In this document: positions 1 to 7,695 of the stretch, piece by piece
Numbering within the stretch: position 1 is the stretch's first letter
Layout of the letters: every line of letters begins with the position of its first letter
NCBI RefSeq assembly: GCF_030811835.1
Contig: NZ_JAUSRO010000009.1
Coordinates: forward strand, 1 to 64,000
Length of the DNA stretch: 64,000 nt
Source of the DNA: Variovorax ginsengisoli
GTDB taxonomy: Bacteria > Pseudomonadota > Gammaproteobacteria > Burkholderiales > Burkholderiaceae_C
Direction of reading: 5' to 3'
Program-made: the position numbers and the translations under genes
The notes under the pieces: generated by a model
Databases searched by the model: none
What the model saw: the letters and a program-made list of their open reading frames with translations, nothing else
What the model was told of the DNA's origin: nothing

Positions 1-81
1 GGTGAAGGTGTCGGATCCGCGCATGCCGCATTGTCCTGCGGACACACCCTCTGGGACCGAGTTCGGCTTTCCAGGGCGAGG

Positions 82-107
82 TATTTCAGCAGCCTATTTC
101 AGCAGCC
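82..107. repeat. 13-bp direct repeat, two copies
   Basis: TATTTCAGCAGCC occurs twice head to tail (82-94 and 95-107). Seen directly. It lies in a stretch without an intact gene at the window start; its origin is unknown. Confidence 0.8.
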
Positions 108-222
108 TGCTAAGGCGATTCTGAGAGGTCGATTTTGACTTCGTTGTCACGGGCGGTGAGCAATCGATTTTTCAACTGAATCGGCCAGGACCAGACATTC
201 AACACGGAGGTCCGACGGGGCC

Positions 223-355
223 ATGAAGACCATTGCGATAGCTGCCATTGACGGATACCAACGTCTCATTTCATACAAGGGCTTCGACGATGCCTGCCGC
301 GCAAAGAATGCCGCGACTCATCGAGCAGCCAAAGGCAGTTGCTTTACTTCTTCGC
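223..355 (+). pseudogene. YidD-like N-terminal fragment
   Basis: The frame opens at ATG 223 and reads MKTIAIAAIDGYQRLISYKG. This resembles the start of YidD membrane-insertion efficiency factors, whose N-terminus typically has a GYQRxISPYKGF-like stretch. The following residues do not keep the YidD pattern of conserved cysteines, and the frame then runs over the 3' end of the convergent MBL gene, so I read it as a truncated remnant. The similarity is short, so this is tentative; it could be a chance match in a non-coding stretch. Confidence 0.35.
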
Positions 356-1292
356 CAACGCTAAAAGCCATCAGGTCCTGGCCGACGACGAGCGGCCCAC
401 TGTACGTCTTGCGCGTCTGCTCGATCAGCGCATCCACAGTAGGACGAGGGAACTTGGTGTCGGACAGGAAAACCAGGTGGCTGTAGACCGCCAGCTTGGG
501 CTTCGCTCCGGTGAAGACCTCACCCGCGTCGGCTGGTGTGACGTGGTGGGCCACAATGGCCTGGAAGCCTGGGTTTGCAGCGAGGGCTTCCTCGTTGACC
601 ATACACACCTCGTGAATCAGCAGATCCACGCCAGTGGCGAACTTCACGAGATTGTCGCTGCGGCGCGTGTCGCCTGAGATCAGGACGGAGTGGCCTTTGT
701 AGTCGACTCGGTAGCCATAGGCCGGCTTGATCTTGTCTCCATGGTCAACCTCGAAGGCCGTGACCTTAACTCCGCCATGCTCGAATACCGCGACGCCGTT
801 GCCGCTGAACTCGCGGGCATCGATACGCGCAGCGTCCGCCGAGAGATGTTCGTCGGCGACCCGAGTGGTCACGTCGCTGGCGTAGGCGGCCTCCAAGCCC
901 CGGGCCAGCGGCAGCACGCCGCTCGGGCCGATCAGCTTCAGAGGCTGCTTGCGCCGCCCATAGGGTGTGTCTATCCAACCGGTGAGCCAGATGTCTGGCA
1001 GGCCAACGGTATGGTCTGAGTGGTAGTGAGTGATGAAGACCGCATCGAGCTTGCCAACGGGTATACCGGCCTGCCACAGGCGGATCGCCGAGCCGCGACC
1101 GGCGTCAAACAGCAGGTTCTGCCCACCGGCGGTGACCAGCGTGCTCATGGAAAAGCGCTCGGGGCTGGGGTTGGGCGAGCCGGTGCCGAGCAGGGTGACT
1201 TTTATCTCTCCATCGTCGGCGTAAGTCCAACCGGTGAAAAACAAAGCCAAGGCAACCAGAAGAGCGCGAAAGAAAGGGTTCATGGAGAACAT
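318..1292 (-). CDS. secreted MBL-fold metallo-hydrolase
   Basis: A 324-residue protein with an N-terminal hydrophobic signal peptide (about residues 8-25, cleavage likely after YADD or nearby), so probably periplasmic. The mature part starts with the beta-lactamase/RNase Z-like fold (KVTLLGTGSPNPSPERFS) and has the metal-binding HxHxDH motif as H89-Y-H91-S-D93-H94; a later SGDTR segment and a histidine near the C-terminus (YSHLVF) complete the usual MBL ligand set. The domain is closest in style to RNase Z/arylsulfatase-type hydrolases, but secretion argues against tRNA processing. Substrate is unknown. It stands alone, transcribed away from the sigma factor gene. Confidence 0.85.
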   Translation of the reverse strand: MFSMNPFFRALLVALALFFTGWTYADDGEIKVTLLGTGSPNPSPERFSMSTLVTAGGQNLLFDAGRGSAIRLWQAGIPVGKLDAVFITHYHSDHTVGLPDIWLTGWIDTPYGRRKQPLKLIGPSGVLPLARGLEAAYASDVTTRVADEHLSADAARIDAREFSGNGVAVFEHGGVKVTAFEVDHGDKIKPAYGYRVDYKGHSVLISGDTRRSDNLVKFATGVDLLIHEVCMVNEEALAANPGFQAIVAHHVTPADAGEVFTGAKPKLAVYSHLVFLSDTKFPRPTVDALIEQTRKTYSGPLVVGQDLMAFSVGEEVKQLPLAAR

Positions 1293-1854
1293 CTTGATGT
1301 GCGAATGGAGAGATGAATTCGGTGCTGCGGTACCGACGTCCGGGCGGCGACAGACAGGCGCTCAGGTGCCGTGCTTCCGTCTTAAATGTAAAACACATAG
1401 TTATTTTATGTAACTACTTTTGATGAAGACACGAGCGTTTTCACTGATGACGCCAACTTGTCAGTGAAGTTTGTTGACAAGCTGCGAACGCAACTTCAAC
1501 CCCTGCCCGCCGTCAGAGAATCACCCCACAACCAACCCCTGCTGTAAACGACAGTTGAGGGTCCGCTCCGGAGAAAGTTGTACAGCTGGTATGGCCGCCC
1601 AAAGCGGCTGTAGCAATCTCTCGTAAGCAGACTTTCACGTCCACGATTTTCGATATGCCCTAGTGATTAGTCCTCTTGCTGAGGCGGTTCACAAACAGCC
1701 TCTCGATTGCTCGTTTGGGACACATCGCGAGTCCTGGCTGAGTGACGACGCGCCCTCGCCTAAAAAACTTGCGACACATTTCCTATAATTCCGCTGCTCG
1801 TCGCTACGCTCCCCGATTCAGCCGCCGCCACATCGCAGCTTTTGCCCGACGCGC
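1293..1854. other. intergenic region with divergent promoters
   Basis: About 560 bp between the MBL gene and the sigma factor gene without a convincing gene. It holds a 7-bp perfect inverted repeat (1457-1481) and a TATAAT at 1784-1789 roughly 70 bp before the sigma factor start. The rest shows nothing I can name. Confidence 0.6.
1457..1481. promoter_or_regulatory. inverted repeat, possible operator
   Basis: CTTGTCA (1457-1463) and TGACAAG (1475-1481) form a perfect 7-bp inverted repeat with an 11-nt centre. It lies about 165 bp upstream of the MBL gene. Role inferred only from position and symmetry. Confidence 0.4.
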
Positions 1855-2352
1855 TTGGTCCATCTTCTGGCCGAGGCAAACACTGTGGTCGCGCGCTATT
1901 ACTCCGAACTCGTCAGCTTCTTCAGCCGCTCGCTCAACGATCGCGACGCGGCTCGCGACCTCGTTCAGGAAGCCTATGCACGGGTGCTCGCGCTGCACCT
2001 GCGCGGCACCGAACTGCTTGACCCCCGCGCGTTGCTCTACCGCACCGGCAAGAACCTCGCGATCAGTGGGTTCCGGCACCGTGAAGCAGAAGCCCGCATG
2101 CTGCGAACGCTGGCGTTGGTGCGCGACGATTCGACACCCTCGGTCGAGCAACACGTGGATGCACGCCTGCGGCTCGAACGCCTGCTGGCGCGCCTCGGCG
2201 CCATGCCACGCAAGCGGCGCGAGGCTTTCATCCTGGTGCGCATCTACGGCCATAGCTACGCCGAGGCAGCGGTGCACATGGGCGTCAGCACCGATGCCAT
2301 CGACCGCCACGTCGTGCGCGCCGTGATGGACTGCGCGCGGTTCAGGGGCTGA
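1855..2352 (+). CDS. ECF sigma factor, FecI type
   Basis: A 165-residue (or 155 if GTG 1885 is used) extracytoplasmic-function sigma factor. Region 2 is visible as RYYSELVSFFSRSLNDRDAA followed by DLVQEAYARVLAL, and region 4 as the C-terminal helix-turn-helix (REAFILVRIYGHSYAEAAVHMGVSTDAIDRHVVRA). No ATG fits; the frame starts at TTG 1855, and GTG 1885 just before VVARYY is an equally good start. It is followed after 4 bp by a FecR-type gene and then a TonB receptor, the classic cell-surface signalling order, so it very likely drives transcription of the receptor gene when substrate is bound outside. Iron control is expected but no clear Fur box was seen. Confidence 0.9.
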   Translation: MVHLLAEANTVVARYYSELVSFFSRSLNDRDAARDLVQEAYARVLALHLRGTELLDPRALLYRTGKNLAISGFRHREAEARMLRTLALVRDDSTPSVEQHVDARLRLERLLARLGAMPRKRREAFILVRIYGHSYAEAAVHMGVSTDAIDRHVVRAVMDCARFRG

Positions 2353-2356
2353 GCAC

Positions 2357-3364
2357 ATGCCGCCGAACCCGCACACAGCCCACGGCCCACCGTCGCAGAA
2401 GATGATCGCCCTCGCGCTGTCGCTGATTGGTCGTCAGCACCATGGCGAGCCGCACGACGCGTTGGCAGCACGCGACGAGTTCGCGCGCTGGCGACAGAGC
2501 GATGCGCGCCATGAAAGCGCCGCGCGCACCGCACTCGACTATTGGCGCGCAACGGCTGCGGAAGAACTCCAAGGCCGCATCGACATACCCGAGCGCGGCG
2601 TGACATCAGCGGTTCAGGCGCGCCGGCGTGCGTTGAAAGTGCTCGGCTTGGGGGGCGCTGTCGTGTTGCTGGGCGCCGGTGCACGCTGGGCCTGGCGCCT
2701 GCCGACCGACGAGATCGCCTTGCGCACCGAGCGCGGCCGATTGCTCAGCCGCGACTTGCCGGACGGCAGCAGTGTCAGCCTCGCGGCCAACACGCAGGGT
2801 GTGGTGCGCTACTTCCGTGATCGGCGCGAAGTGGCGCTCGCGCATGGTGAGATGCGGTTCGACGTGCAGCGCGACACATCCCGTCCCTTCGTGGTCTCGA
2901 CCGAATGGGGCCGTGTCGAGGTGCTGGGCACTGTGTTCAGCGTCTCATCCCGCGCAGGCGGCATGCGGGTTGCCGTGGCGCAAGGACGCGTCGCGGTGTT
3001 CACGGCCGCTCATGGCGCCACCGGAGATGGCGATGTGGTGCTCGGCATGGGTCAGGCCGTGGTCATCGACCGCGACGGTCTGCATGCGCCTTCGGTGACG
3101 CGTCCTGACAGCGTCGGTGCATGGCGAGACGGTTGGCTCGTGTTCGAGGGAACGCCGCTGCCCGATGCGATCGCGCAGTGGAACGACTACCTGCCGCAGC
3201 CGATCCGCCTGCAGGACGCGGCAGTGTTGGCTTCGCAGCGCCTGAGTGGCACTTTCCCGGTCCGCGCGCCGGATGCCTTCCTTCGCCACCTGCCCGACAT
3301 GCTGGCGGTGACGGTCGAGCGCCGGGGCGACGCATGGGTGGTCGGGTCCCGCTCGGCGCGTTGA
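2357..3364 (+). CDS. FecR-family anti-sigma/sigma regulator
   Basis: A 335-residue inner-membrane signalling protein. The N-terminal cytosolic segment (FARWRQSDARHESAARTALD) matches the DUF4880 sigma-binding region; a single hydrophobic span lies around residues 95-113 (LGLGGAVVLLGAG); the periplasmic FecR domain follows (LPDGSSVSLAANTQGVVRYF, then VEVLGTVFSV), and a C-terminal STN-like segment starts near PLPDAIAQWN. It starts 4 bp after the sigma factor stop, so translation is probably coupled. By family it relays occupancy of the TonB receptor to the sigma factor. Confidence 0.92.
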   Translation: MPPNPHTAHGPPSQKMIALALSLIGRQHHGEPHDALAARDEFARWRQSDARHESAARTALDYWRATAAEELQGRIDIPERGVTSAVQARRRALKVLGLGGAVVLLGAGARWAWRLPTDEIALRTERGRLLSRDLPDGSSVSLAANTQGVVRYFRDRREVALAHGEMRFDVQRDTSRPFVVSTEWGRVEVLGTVFSVSSRAGGMRVAVAQGRVAVFTAAHGATGDGDVVLGMGQAVVIDRDGLHAPSVTRPDSVGAWRDGWLVFEGTPLPDAIAQWNDYLPQPIRLQDAAVLASQRLSGTFPVRAPDAFLRHLPDMLAVTVERRGDAWVVGSRSAR

Positions 3365-3374
3365 CGCGGACGAT

Positions 3375-3440
3375 CGAAAAATAATTGTGGGTGCCGAGGA
3401 GGCGAGCGCGTCTTCATTGCGAACTCTCCCGAAACCACCC
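3375..3440 (+). promoter_or_regulatory. possible ECF-sigma promoter before receptor gene
   Basis: The gap between the FecR stop and the receptor start carries GAAAAATAATTG (about 3375-3386) and, further on, CGTC (about 3411). An A-rich -35 plus a CGT-type -10 is the usual pattern for iron-starvation sigma factors. Spacing is not ideal, so this is a suggestion only. Confidence 0.25.
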
Positions 3441-5852
3441 ATGCGCCATCCGACACCGACCTTCTCTCTCCCCTCCTTTCGCCGCCCCCGCACACTCGTG
3501 CTGGCTTGCGCCGCGGCACTGCCCGCATTCGCCGTGCCAGGTATGGCCGTCGCCCAGCCCTCGCAGGCCGCGGTCGAACGCCCGCTGCAGCTGTCGATCC
3601 CGGCACAGCCGCTGGCCTTGACGGTGGATGCGCTGGCGCGCCAGGCCGGCGTGGGCATCGGCTTCGATGCCAGCCTCGCCGTTGGCAAGACGGCCCCTGC
3701 GATGCAGGGCACCATGACCCTTCGGCAGGCTTTGGCACGCGCCCTCGACGGCAGTGGCCTGGAAGCGCCGGTGGGTACCGGCGGTGCGTCGATCCGCCGT
3801 AGGGACGCGGGGAGCGACGGCGCCACACTGCCGACTGTGACGGTCACGGCCGACGGCGCGCCCGAGGGCTCGGCGGCCAACGCCTATCGCGCGGCCAGCA
3901 GCAGCCTCGGCGCGCTGGGCACGAAGTCGCTGCTCGACACGCCTTTCAGCATCAACGTGATCACGCGCGACCTGCTCGACAACCAACAGGCCCACTCGCT
4001 GGTCGATGCCGTCAAGAGCGATGCGGCCATTGCACCGGGTAGCAACTACACCAACGGCACGGGCGAAGTGCTGTCGGTGCGGGGCGTGTTGCTGAGCTAT
4101 CGCAACAACTACAAGCTCGATGGCCAGGACCTGATCGGCTTCCTGGGGGCGCCGCAGATGCCGGTCGAGCACCTGGAGAGCATCGAGATCCTCCGCGGCG
4201 CGGGTGGATTCCTCTACGGCTTCGGCACGCCGGGCGGCATCGTCAACATGGTGAGCAAGCGTCCCACGGAGACCCCTGTGCGCAGCATTGCCATCGAAGG
4301 CACGGGCAGTGGCACGGCGCTCGTGCATGCCGACCTCGGGGGGCGCTTCGGCGAGAACGACCGTTTCGGCTACCGCATCAACGCGGTCGATGAGGAGGGC
4401 GACACATACGTGAAGGACGGCGGCCACATCAAGCGCCGTTCCGGCTCGGTGGCACTCGACTGGCGCATCACGCCTGACCTGGTGTGGAGCGTCGACGCGC
4501 TGCAGCAGGAGCGCCGGATCGACGCCGTCTACTACCAGCTGGTGCCCAATGCCGATGGTCGTGCATCCAACTACGCCATCGCCGCCGCGCCGGCTGCCCT
4601 CGACGGCAGCACACGCCTAGCCTCGCCCTTCACCTACAGCGACGCGCGCAGCACGACGTTCGGCACGTCGCTGGCTTGGCACATTGCACCGCGTTGGGAC
4701 GCTCGGCTGTCGTACAGGCAGTGGAAGCAGGACATGCAGAGCAACCACAGCTTCCTGTTCGCAAACGCGGCGGGCGCCTACTCCGAGCAGCAGATCTCGC
4801 TGCCGGCACGGGTGAAGTCCGAGCAGGCACAGTTGCTCGTCACGGGCGGCTTCGACACCGGCAACGTCAGGCACGACCTGGTGCTGGGCATCTCGGCGAA
4901 CGACATCCGCGCGCAGGAATCGAACGACTACCAGTCGAAGGTGTTGGGCACAGCGACGCTCGCCTCGCCGGGCGGATTTGCCGACCCGGGGCTCTCGACG
5001 ACGTGGATCGACGGTGGCTGGGCATTCCCTGAGCGCCAGCGCAGTCTCTTCGCATCGGACACCCTGCATCTGGGTGATCGCTGGGATCTGATCCTGGGCG
5101 CGCGCCACAACCGCTTCACGTCGAACAGCTACGACAAGAGCGCTGTCACGCCGACGCTCGCCGCGGTGTTCCGGCCGGTGCCCTGGTTATCGACCTATGG
5201 CAGCTACGTCGAAGCGCTCGAACAGGGGTCGACCGCGCCGCGTACCGCGACCAACGCGAACGAGGTGTTTCCGCCCATTAAGAGCAAGCAGCTCGAGTTC
5301 GGCCTGAAGACCGAGCAGGCGGACTGGTCGGCCTCGGCCGCCGTCTTCCGCACCACGCAGGGACTCACTTACACGACGGAGACGGGCCGCTATTCGCAGG
5401 ATGGTGAGGCTCGCTACCAGGGTATGGAATTGGCGGGCAAGGCCAAGCTGGGCCGTCCCTGGACCTTGCTCACCAGCGCGGTCTTCCTCGATGCCGAGAA
5501 CACCAAGACCTCGCTCGGCCAATACGACGGCCTGCGCACGCCGGGAGCTTCCAAACGGCAGTTCGCTGCCTATGTGGAGTACGCGTTGCCCACCATGCCG
5601 CTGACTCTCACAGGTGGCTGGCGGTACGTGAGCGCGCGACCACTCGACATGGCCAACAACTGGTCGCTGCCGGGTTATGCCACTTTCGACCTGGGGGCGC
5701 GCTACGTCACCCGCATGGCCGGCTTGCGCACCACCTTTCGGCTCAACCTCGACAACGTGGGCGACAAGGCGTACTGGCTGATGGCGGGCTCCAACCGCCT
5801 GGTCCAGGGCGCGCCGCGCACCGTGAAGCTAGGCGCCCAGTTCGAGTTCTGA
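3441..5852 (+). CDS. TonB-dependent siderophore receptor with signalling domain
   Basis: An 803-residue outer-membrane receptor (ATG 3441 chosen because a clear signal peptide ending MAVAQ follows; GTG 3387 would add 18 unlikely residues). Order: signal peptide 1-36; STN signalling domain (LQLSIPAQPLALTVDALARQ, about 45-120); plug domain (SLLDTPFSINVITRDLL through GTPGGIVNMVSKRP); beta-barrel ending in phenylalanine (QFEF), as required for BAM assembly. It imports a ferric siderophore or similar chelate using TonB energy and signals through the FecR and sigma proteins encoded just upstream. The exact ligand cannot be read. Confidence 0.95.
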   Translation: MRHPTPTFSLPSFRRPRTLVLACAAALPAFAVPGMAVAQPSQAAVERPLQLSIPAQPLALTVDALARQAGVGIGFDASLAVGKTAPAMQGTMTLRQALARALDGSGLEAPVGTGGASIRRRDAGSDGATLPTVTVTADGAPEGSAANAYRAASSSLGALGTKSLLDTPFSINVITRDLLDNQQAHSLVDAVKSDAAIAPGSNYTNGTGEVLSVRGVLLSYRNNYKLDGQDLIGFLGAPQMPVEHLESIEILRGAGGFLYGFGTPGGIVNMVSKRPTETPVRSIAIEGTGSGTALVHADLGGRFGENDRFGYRINAVDEEGDTYVKDGGHIKRRSGSVALDWRITPDLVWSVDALQQERRIDAVYYQLVPNADGRASNYAIAAAPAALDGSTRLASPFTYSDARSTTFGTSLAWHIAPRWDARLSYRQWKQDMQSNHSFLFANAAGAYSEQQISLPARVKSEQAQLLVTGGFDTGNVRHDLVLGISANDIRAQESNDYQSKVLGTATLASPGGFADPGLSTTWIDGGWAFPERQRSLFASDTLHLGDRWDLILGARHNRFTSNSYDKSAVTPTLAAVFRPVPWLSTYGSYVEALEQGSTAPRTATNANEVFPPIKSKQLEFGLKTEQADWSASAAVFRTTQGLTYTTETGRYSQDGEARYQGMELAGKAKLGRPWTLLTSAVFLDAENTKTSLGQYDGLRTPGASKRQFAAYVEYALPTMPLTLTGGWRYVSARPLDMANNWSLPGYATFDLGARYVTRMAGLRTTFRLNLDNVGDKAYWLMAGSNRLVQGAPRTVKLGAQFEF

Positions 5853-5859
5853 CGCCGGC

Positions 5860-7065
5860 ATGCGGCGCGATGCGCTGGTGCGGCTGCACCGCTGGCTCGG
5901 CCTCGCAATGGCGGGCTTCCTGCTGATCACCGCCCTCACAGGTTCGCTGCTGGCGTGGAACGACGAGCTCGAGGCCTGGTTGGCACCCGAGCTTTTTGTG
6001 GCCTCGCCATCAGGGCCTCCCATCGACCCGCTGGTGTTGCGTGAGGCCGTCCTGCGCGCGCACCCCGAGGCCCAGGCGCCGTACCAGCCGCTGGCGATGG
6101 ATCCAGGTCGTACCGTCGTGTTTTTTCTCGTACCCCGGCGTAATCCTGCGACCGGCGTGGCGCCCACGCTGCGGGCCAACCAGGTCTTCATCGATCCGTA
6201 CACCGGACAGATCCGCGGCGAACGCCACAACGGGAGGGCCACCGGAGGTCTGCGCAGCGTCATGCCCGTCGTCTACCTCCTGCATCGCTCGCTCGCCGCT
6301 GGCAACGCGGGGGCGCTGGTGCTGGGTGCCGTAGCGCTGCTTTGGACCTTCGACTGCTTCATCGGACTCTGGCTCACGCTGCCGATGCGCGCCACACCGG
6401 GGCGTCGTTCGCACCGTTCATGGCTGTCGCGCTGGGCGCAGTCATGGCGATTTCGATGGAGCGCCGGCGCCTACAAGCTTCATGTCGACCTGCATCGCGC
6501 GGGTGGACTGTGGACTTGGGGCCTCCTGCTGATGCTGGCTGTCAGCAGCGTGGCGCTGACCCTGCCATCGGTGTACGACTCAGTGACGCGCAGCCTGCTC
6601 GCGCACCAGCCCGACGAGCTCTCATTGCCGCTTGTCGATGCGCGGCGAACCGTCGCGATGGATTGGATCTCGGCGCGGGAGAGCGGGCGACGTCTCATGC
6701 ATGAGCAGGCCGCGGTGCAGGGCTTCACGGTGCGTCGCGAAGACTGGATGTTCTTCGATGCCTCGCGCGGCGTCTTCCGTTACGCCGTTCGCAGTGACCG
6801 CGACGTAGGCCAACGCTACACACGCACGCTTGTTTTTCTCGATGGCTACACCGGTGAGTTGCGAGGAACCTGGTTGCCTGCCGGCGCCGCATCGGCTGAC
6901 ACCCTGCGCTCCTGGCTCACACGCTTACACATGGCAAGTGTCGGTGGTGCGGTGGGCAAACTCCTGCTTAGCCTCGCCGGGGTGGTCGTCGCGCTGTTGT
7001 GCGTCACGGGCATCGTGATCTGGCAACGGAAACGTGTCGCACGCAACGCGGCTAAGTGTGCTTAA
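5860..7065 (+). CDS. PepSY-associated transmembrane protein (iron-uptake partner)
   Basis: A 401-residue inner-membrane protein of the PepSY-TM family. Membrane spans are visible near residues 12-32, 140-165, 205-232 and 360-385, with periplasmic PepSY-like stretches carrying repeated 'FIDPYTGQIRG' and 'FLDGYTGELRG' signatures. Such proteins sit beside TonB receptors and are thought to act as ferric-siderophore reductases at the inner membrane. It starts 7 bp after the receptor stop, so the two are co-transcribed. The last few codons lie in the edge of an IS30 relic, so the natural C-terminus may have been altered slightly. Confidence 0.88.
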   Translation: MRRDALVRLHRWLGLAMAGFLLITALTGSLLAWNDELEAWLAPELFVASPSGPPIDPLVLREAVLRAHPEAQAPYQPLAMDPGRTVVFFLVPRRNPATGVAPTLRANQVFIDPYTGQIRGERHNGRATGGLRSVMPVVYLLHRSLAAGNAGALVLGAVALLWTFDCFIGLWLTLPMRATPGRRSHRSWLSRWAQSWRFRWSAGAYKLHVDLHRAGGLWTWGLLLMLAVSSVALTLPSVYDSVTRSLLAHQPDELSLPLVDARRTVAMDWISARESGRRLMHEQAAVQGFTVRREDWMFFDASRGVFRYAVRSDRDVGQRYTRTLVFLDGYTGELRGTWLPAGAASADTLRSWLTRLHMASVGGAVGKLLLSLAGVVVALLCVTGIVIWQRKRVARNAAKCA

Positions 7066-7521
7066 GCCAGCCGGCGATCTTCTCGGGCGACCACAACATT
7101 CGAAGCATGTCCGCCACGCCAGCCAACGCTCGGTTCTCGACCAACTCGCAGCGCTTCGGTCGTAGGGAACGGTTCCACGCAGCATTGTGGGCGACGCTCG
7201 CCCGATGGCCATCTTGTCCTGCGTTGCGCTTGATCTCACGGCTGATGGTCGACGGCGCCCTGGCAAGTCGGGCGGCCACCAAGCGCATCGATTCACCGAC
7301 CATCAGAGCACGAGAGATCTCTTCTCGCTCTGCCAGGGTCAACGCATGGCGCTACGTCGTCGCTGCAGTGGTCGAATGCCACCGGTCTTGGACAAGATGC
7401 TATGGATTGAAGTGTGAGGTCAGTCGAACAGCAGGCCAATCTGGTGAAGGGTCCAATCAGCTCTCCAGCGCTCCCACATCAGGCCTTCTTTCTTGAGTCT
7501 GCGCCTTGCCTGCGGGCTCAT
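7052..7521 (-). pseudogene. IS30-family transposase relic
   Basis: Reading leftward from 7521 the sequence gives MSPQARRRLKKEGLMWERWR, then LHQIGLLFD and a TGA stop (7420-7422), then in the same frame HSILSKTGGIRPLQRRRS, then a frameshift into LTLAEREEISRALMVG and the helix-turn-helix APSTISREIKRNAG, ending at AGWLKHT. This is the N-terminal third of an IS30 transposase; the DDE catalytic part is absent. One nonsense and one frameshift mutation plus truncation make it dead. Its left end abuts the PepSY gene stop. Confidence 0.85.
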
Positions 7522-7695
7522 CGGTATGTCACGCGCCACGCCCAGCTACGAGCTGCGCTTGGCCAGCGGCCAATTCAAGATCAACAAGGTGTGGACGAGA
7601 GTCGCCGAAGCTAGCGGTACGGCCTGCAGCGGCGCTATCAGAGGGCACCTCCTCCCGAGAACGCGCTCGATGGCGGCGCAGATCAACGCCCCCAA
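7522..7695. other. short gap, nothing recognised
   Basis: This stretch between the IS30 relic and the binding-protein gene contains no convincing gene, and I cannot assign its fragments. Confidence 0.5.
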
